In this document: positions 60,290-64,000 of the stretch, piece by piece
Position numbering within the stretch: the stretch's first letter is position 1
How the letters are laid out: each line of letters begins with the position of its first letter
Source: Dehalococcoidia bacterium UBA1141
GTDB lineage: Bacteria > Chloroflexota > Dehalococcoidia > Lucifugimonadales > UBA3495
Direction of reading: 5' to 3'
DNA: 64,000 bases
Assembly: GCA_002311385.1 (NCBI GenBank)
Contig: DCAE01000112.1
Span: forward strand, 399 to 64,398
Made by a program: the position numbers and the translations under genes
Notes under the pieces: generated by a model
The model's database searches: none
The model's input: only the letters and a program-made list of their open reading frames with translations
What the model was told of the DNA's origin: nothing

Positions 60290-62410
60290 ATGACACAAAC
60301 CACCAGGAAATCCAGAGAAACTGATAATAACGAAAACCCACTGTCTAAAATCCGGAACATTGGATTCATTGCTCACATCGATGCTGGCAAGACCACTGTA
60401 ACTGAGCAAGTACTTTTTGCTACCGGACGCATCCACCGTATTGGAGGCGTCGACGAAGGCACCACCACAATGGACTGGATGCCCCAGGAAAAAGAGCGGG
60501 GAATCACTATAACCGCCGCCGCCACCAATGCCTCCTGGAAAGACTACCAGCTAAACATCATCGACACCCCCGGCCACGTTGACTTCACAGCCGAAGTCGA
60601 GCGCAGCCTGCGAGTTCTAGACGGCGGCATCGTCGTTCTGGATGCCGTTGCTGGTGTGCAATCTCAATCGGAAACCGTTTGGCGTCAAGCCGATACCTAC
60701 CAGGTTCCGCGAATCTGCTTCGTTAATAAGATGGACCGAGTCGGAGCAAGCTACGAACGCACCATCGAGTCCATTCGCAGACGCCTTCGCGCCAACCCCG
60801 TTGCCGTGCAACTGCCCATGGGCGAAGAGTCCCAATTCCGCGGTGTGATCGACCTTATCGATGGCATTGCCACCGTCTACCCAACCATGGGTGTCAAGGG
60901 CGATGCCAATCTAGATCGGCTAACAATAGAAGAAATTCCTGCCGAGTATGAAGAGACATACCAGACTTACCGGCAAGCCATGATTGAGAAAATCGTGGAA
61001 ACCGATGAGGATTTGCTCATCCAATACCTGGAAGGTGAGCAGATTGCTAATGAAGACCTCCGCCAAGCGATGCGCATTGCCACCATAAAAGGGGAATTGG
61101 TCCCAGTATTTTGCGGCAGCGCAATGGTGGGCAAGGGCGTAGAGCCGCTGCTTGACGCAATAATCGCCTACCTGCCATCTCCATTGGACATCCCACCGAT
61201 AGAAGCCATTGACCCCCGGACCGAAGAAACCGTTTATCGACTACCGGAAGAAGACGGTCCGTTGGCTGCACTGGCTTTCAAGGTCGCTACCGACCCTTAT
61301 GTTGGCCGTTTGGTGTTCCTGCGCATCTATTCCGGGACAATCAAAACCGGAGAATCGGTCACCAACGTCACAAAGGGAAACAGAGAGCGAATGGGCCGGT
61401 TGCTGCGTATGCACGCTAATTCCCGCGAGGAATTGGAAGAGGTGAAAGCTGGCGATATTTGCGCCGCCGTTGGCTTGAAAGACACATTTACCGGAGACAC
61501 CATTGGCGGGGCGACCAACCAGGCGATACTGGAGCCCCCCAAGTTCCCGGAGCCGGTGGTTTCGGTAGCCATTGAACCCAGCACTCGAGCGGACCAAGAT
61601 AAACTAACGGACGCTCTGCGTAAACTTTCCGACGAAGATCCCACGTTTATCGTCAAGTACAACAACGAAACGGGTCAAACTGTCATGTCCGGCATGGGTG
61701 AATTGCACCTGGAAGTCTTGGTGGACCGGATGCGCCGGGAGTTCAATGTGGCCGCTCACGTGGGCAAGCCGCGAGTGTCATATCGGGAAGCTATCACCAA
61801 GCCCGTGCGTGTAGAAGGCAGGTTTGTCCGCCAAACAGGGGGGCACGGCCAGTTCGGCCACGTCTGGCTGGAACTTGAGCCTCTGGAGCATGGCGGCGGC
61901 ATAGTATTTGAAAATGCCATCATAGGCGGTAAAATTCCCCGGGAATACATCTCGGCGGTTGAGAAAGGCGTACGAGAAGCAATCCATAACGGCCCCTTGG
62001 CGGGCTATGAAATCGTCGACATGAAGATCCGATTGGTAGACGGCAGTTACCACCAGGTAGACTCATCGGAAATGGCCTTCCGCAGCGCTGGCGTGCTAGC
62101 AATCAGACTTGGGTTACCCAAGGGAGCGCCGGTGCTACTCGAACCGATAGCAGACTTGGAAGTGGTAACGCCGGGAGAGTACCTTAGCGACGTGTTGAGC
62201 GACTTGGGAACCCGCCGAGCGCAGATTCGCACCATCGAAGGCCAAGACCACCTTCAAACAGTGCGGGCAAATCTGCCTTTGGGCGAAACCTTCTCCTACA
62301 CGACAGCTTTACGCTCTGCCACCCAAGGCCGGGCTTCCTACAGCATGGAATTCAAATATTACCAAACAGTGCCTGAAAACGTGTTAAGGTCATTGTTGGC
62401 AGTTGCCTAG
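60290..62410 (+). CDS. fusA: Elongation factor G
   Basis: 706 residues from ATG 60290; the frame extends 39 codons upstream over rpsG but those residues are not EF-G-like. G-domain motifs: AHIDAGKTT, DTPGHVDF and NKMDRVG. Domains II to V follow; domain IV includes GHGQFGHVWLELEP. It moves tRNAs and mRNA through the ribosome using GTP. It lies 34 bases after rpsG. No tuf gene follows, unlike the classical str operon. Confidence 0.96.
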   Translation: MTQTTRKSRETDNNENPLSKIRNIGFIAHIDAGKTTVTEQVLFATGRIHRIGGVDEGTTTMDWMPQEKERGITITAAATNASWKDYQLNIIDTPGHVDFTAEVERSLRVLDGGIVVLDAVAGVQSQSETVWRQADTYQVPRICFVNKMDRVGASYERTIESIRRRLRANPVAVQLPMGEESQFRGVIDLIDGIATVYPTMGVKGDANLDRLTIEEIPAEYEETYQTYRQAMIEKIVETDEDLLIQYLEGEQIANEDLRQAMRIATIKGELVPVFCGSAMVGKGVEPLLDAIIAYLPSPLDIPPIEAIDPRTEETVYRLPEEDGPLAALAFKVATDPYVGRLVFLRIYSGTIKTGESVTNVTKGNRERMGRLLRMHANSREELEEVKAGDICAAVGLKDTFTGDTIGGATNQAILEPPKFPEPVVSVAIEPSTRADQDKLTDALRKLSDEDPTFIVKYNNETGQTVMSGMGELHLEVLVDRMRREFNVAAHVGKPRVSYREAITKPVRVEGRFVRQTGGHGQFGHVWLELEPLEHGGGIVFENAIIGGKIPREYISAVEKGVREAIHNGPLAGYEIVDMKIRLVDGSYHQVDSSEMAFRSAGVLAIRLGLPKGAPVLLEPIADLEVVTPGEYLSDVLSDLGTRRAQIRTIEGQDHLQTVRANLPLGETFSYTTALRSATQGRASYSMEFKYYQTVPENVLRSLLAVA

Positions 62411-62487
62411 TACAGGCTCAGTTTAGGCTTAATACATTAAAGCTAGATTTAATCCGGCGAAAATAAATTACACAGGATAGGAACAGG

Positions 62488-62799
62488 ATGGTCACCAGGC
62501 AAAAAGTCCGAATAATTCTCAAGGCTTTCGACCACAAGATGCTCGACCTTTCGGCTGGCCAGATTGTGGAGACCGCCGAGCGGACCGGAGCCCGAATCGC
62601 GGGGCCGGTTCCGTTGCCCACTCACATCAGACGGTTCTGTGTGATTAGGAGCCCCCATGTGGATAAAGACTCGCGGGAGCACTTTGAGATTAGGACGCAC
62701 AAACGTCTGATCGAAATTCTGGACCCTACCTCAAAAACCATCGACTCCCTCACCCGGCTAAATCTGCCGGCGGGCGTTGATATTTCTATAAAGCTATAG
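62488..62799 (+). CDS. rpsJ: Ribosomal protein S10
   Basis: 103 residues. Marks: VRIILKAFDHKMLD, TGARIAGPVPLPT and the loop FCVIRSPHVDKDSREHFEIRTHKRLIEI. A small-subunit head protein that also links to NusB/NusG in transcription. It starts the S10 part of the operon, 77 bases after fusA. Short direct repeats of TATA(G/A)GGC type follow the stop codon. Confidence 0.95.
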   Translation: MVTRQKVRIILKAFDHKMLDLSAGQIVETAERTGARIAGPVPLPTHIRRFCVIRSPHVDKDSREHFEIRTHKRLIEILDPTSKTIDSLTRLNLPAGVDISIKL

Positions 62800-62869
62800 G
62801 CTATAAAGTTATAGGGCATTAAGTTATAAGGCGAGCTTGCACCATCACTGCGAAGCTCGAGTGTTGTAG

Positions 62870-63508
62870 ATGATTCAAGGATTTCTAGGCCGAAAAATTG
62901 GGATGACCCAAATCTTCCGAGAAGATGGTCGGGTGGTGCCTGTGACGGTTATTGAGGCCGGTCCCTGCATCGTGACGCAAATCAAGACCATGGAAACGGA
63001 CGGTTACGAGGCAGTCCAGTTGGGTTTTGGCGAAGTGAAACGCCTGAATCAACCCAAGGCCGGGCATCTAAAATCTAGCCAGCAGCGTCGTTACCTTAGA
63101 GAAGTTAAAGCAACGGATGTTAGCGAGTTCGAAGTCGGCCAGAGCCTTGGTATTGACCTTTTCGAAGAAGGCGAAATCCTCGATGTAATCGGCAAATCGA
63201 AGGGCCGAGGATTCGCTGGTGTGATGAAACGTTGGGGATTCCATGGTGGACCGCGCACTCACGGTCAATCGGACCGAGCCCGCGCTCCCGGCTCCATCGG
63301 CGGTGGCACCACGCCCGGTAAGGTTTATAAGGGCATGAAAATGGCCGGTCACATGGGTAACCGGCGAATCACAACCAAGGGCTTGGAGATTGTAAGGATC
63401 GACACCGACCGAAATCTAATCATGCTAAAGGGCGGTATCCCGGGATCGATGAACAGCCTGGTGCAGATCAGACGCACAAACAAGAAAGTATCCAGCCCGC
63501 AGAACTAA
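62870..63508 (+). CDS. rplC: Ribosomal protein L3
   Basis: 212 residues. Marks: GFLGRKIGMTQIF at the start, SKGRGFAGVMKRWGFHGGPRTHGQSDRARAPGSIGGGTTPG with the finger that reaches the peptidyl-transferase centre, and GKVYKGMKMAGHMGNRR. An early 23S rRNA assembly protein. Confidence 0.95.
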   Translation: MIQGFLGRKIGMTQIFREDGRVVPVTVIEAGPCIVTQIKTMETDGYEAVQLGFGEVKRLNQPKAGHLKSSQQRRYLREVKATDVSEFEVGQSLGIDLFEEGEILDVIGKSKGRGFAGVMKRWGFHGGPRTHGQSDRARAPGSIGGGTTPGKVYKGMKMAGHMGNRRITTKGLEIVRIDTDRNLIMLKGGIPGSMNSLVQIRRTNKKVSSPQN

Positions 63509-63581
63509 GCCACGGGCGCAGGTATGCCCGGCATCAACTGGATTGAGCGGATTGGAAGGGAATCATAACAGGGACTGATAT

Positions 63582-64000
63582 ATGGAAATTACGGTAAAGA
63601 ATCAGAGCGGCGAGACGGTGGAGACCATTGACTTGGACGATGCCGTTTACAACGTGCCCATGAATCATACCCTGGTGCATCAAGCCTTGGTCATCTACCA
63701 GGCGAACAAGCGCCACGGCACTCATGACACAAAAACCAGGGCACAGGTTTCCGGCGGTGGTCGCAAGCCGTGGATCCAGAAGCACACCGGCCGGGCCCGC
63801 CAAGGCAGCATCCGTTCTCCTCAGTGGCGCCACGGTGGTGTTGTGTTCGGCCCACATCCCAGGAGCTACCGGATGGCTCTGCCTAAAAGGTACCGCCGGT
63901 TGGCGCTGAAATGCGTCCTCTCGGACAAGGCAAGGGAAGACCGTCTGATTTGCCTAAATAGCATGGATACTCTGGACGGCAAGACCAAGTCCATGGTCAG
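63582..64000 (+). CDS. rplD: Ribosomal protein L4, N-terminal part
   Basis: 139 codons are inside the window; the gene continues past the right edge. Marks: GTHDTKTRAQVSGGGRKPWIQ and GRARQGSIRSPQWRHGGVVFGPHPRSY, the long loop that lines the exit tunnel. The usual KGTGRARQGS reads KHTGRARQGS, a small change in that loop. Begins 73 bases after rplC. Confidence 0.94.
   Translation, partial: MEITVKNQSGETVETIDLDDAVYNVPMNHTLVHQALVIYQANKRHGTHDTKTRAQVSGGGRKPWIQKHTGRARQGSIRSPQWRHGGVVFGPHPRSYRMALPKRYRRLALKCVLSDKAREDRLICLNSMDTLDGKTKSMV

Overview
The window looks like a chromosome segment of a free-living Chloroflexota bacterium, most likely Dehalococcoidia or the SAR202 group. This is inference. It rests on the Chloroflexota-style insertion in ribosomal protein S12, the many family III (CaiB/BaiF) CoA-transferases, crotonase-fold and SDR proteins, a split 2-oxoacid:ferredoxin oxidoreductase, and cobalamin-riboswitch-controlled metal chelatase genes. 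Coding density is high and base composition is moderate. I see no rRNA, tRNA, CRISPR array, insertion sequence or prophage.

Layout. 1-13.2 kb is a catabolic region: a flavin monooxygenase (cut by the edge), an aminomutase-like class III aminotransferase, an MFS exporter, two CoA-transferases plus a crotonase, an SDR, an acyl-CoA synthetase, TenA, two small unknown proteins, an alpha/beta hydrolase and an FMN-dependent 2-hydroxyacid dehydrogenase. 13.4-17.7 kb is a fadR-porGD-porA-porB operon with a clear promoter and a palindromic operator. 17.8-24.1 kb holds a geranylgeranyl-reductase-like flavoprotein, an NfeD-stomatin pair, a DUF429 protein and MeaB. 24.2-34.9 kb holds a cysteinyl-tRNA synthetase fused to a glycosyltransferase domain, a double-length CoA-transferase, a hemerythrin-like protein, a DAO-type oxidase, an FmdB-type zinc ribbon, a DUF971 protein, a thiamine-diphosphate enzyme and a second crotonase.

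35-41.5 kb is a histidine operon read leftward (hisZ-hisG-[phospholipase C-like]-hisD-hisC-hisB). 41.8-45.8 kb holds two SDRs, biotin ligase and glycyl-tRNA synthetase. 45.9-58.9 kb is a cobalt/cobalamin region: riboswitch - cbiE - cobN - unknown 142-residue protein, then a second riboswitch - substrate-binding protein - two ABC permeases - FhuF-like 2Fe-2S protein - ChlI/ChlD-type chelatase. Both riboswitches carry an intrinsic terminator. 59.2-64 kb is the str/S10 ribosomal operon rpsL-rpsG-fusA-rpsJ-rplC-rplD (cut), without tuf.

The most unusual items are the CysRS-GT2 fusion and the B12-controlled import/reduction/chelation module. There is also a recurring theme of paired paralogues in which one member has lost its catalytic residues (CoA-transferases, SDRs), and of single proteins with substituted catalytic positions (DUF429, both crotonases).
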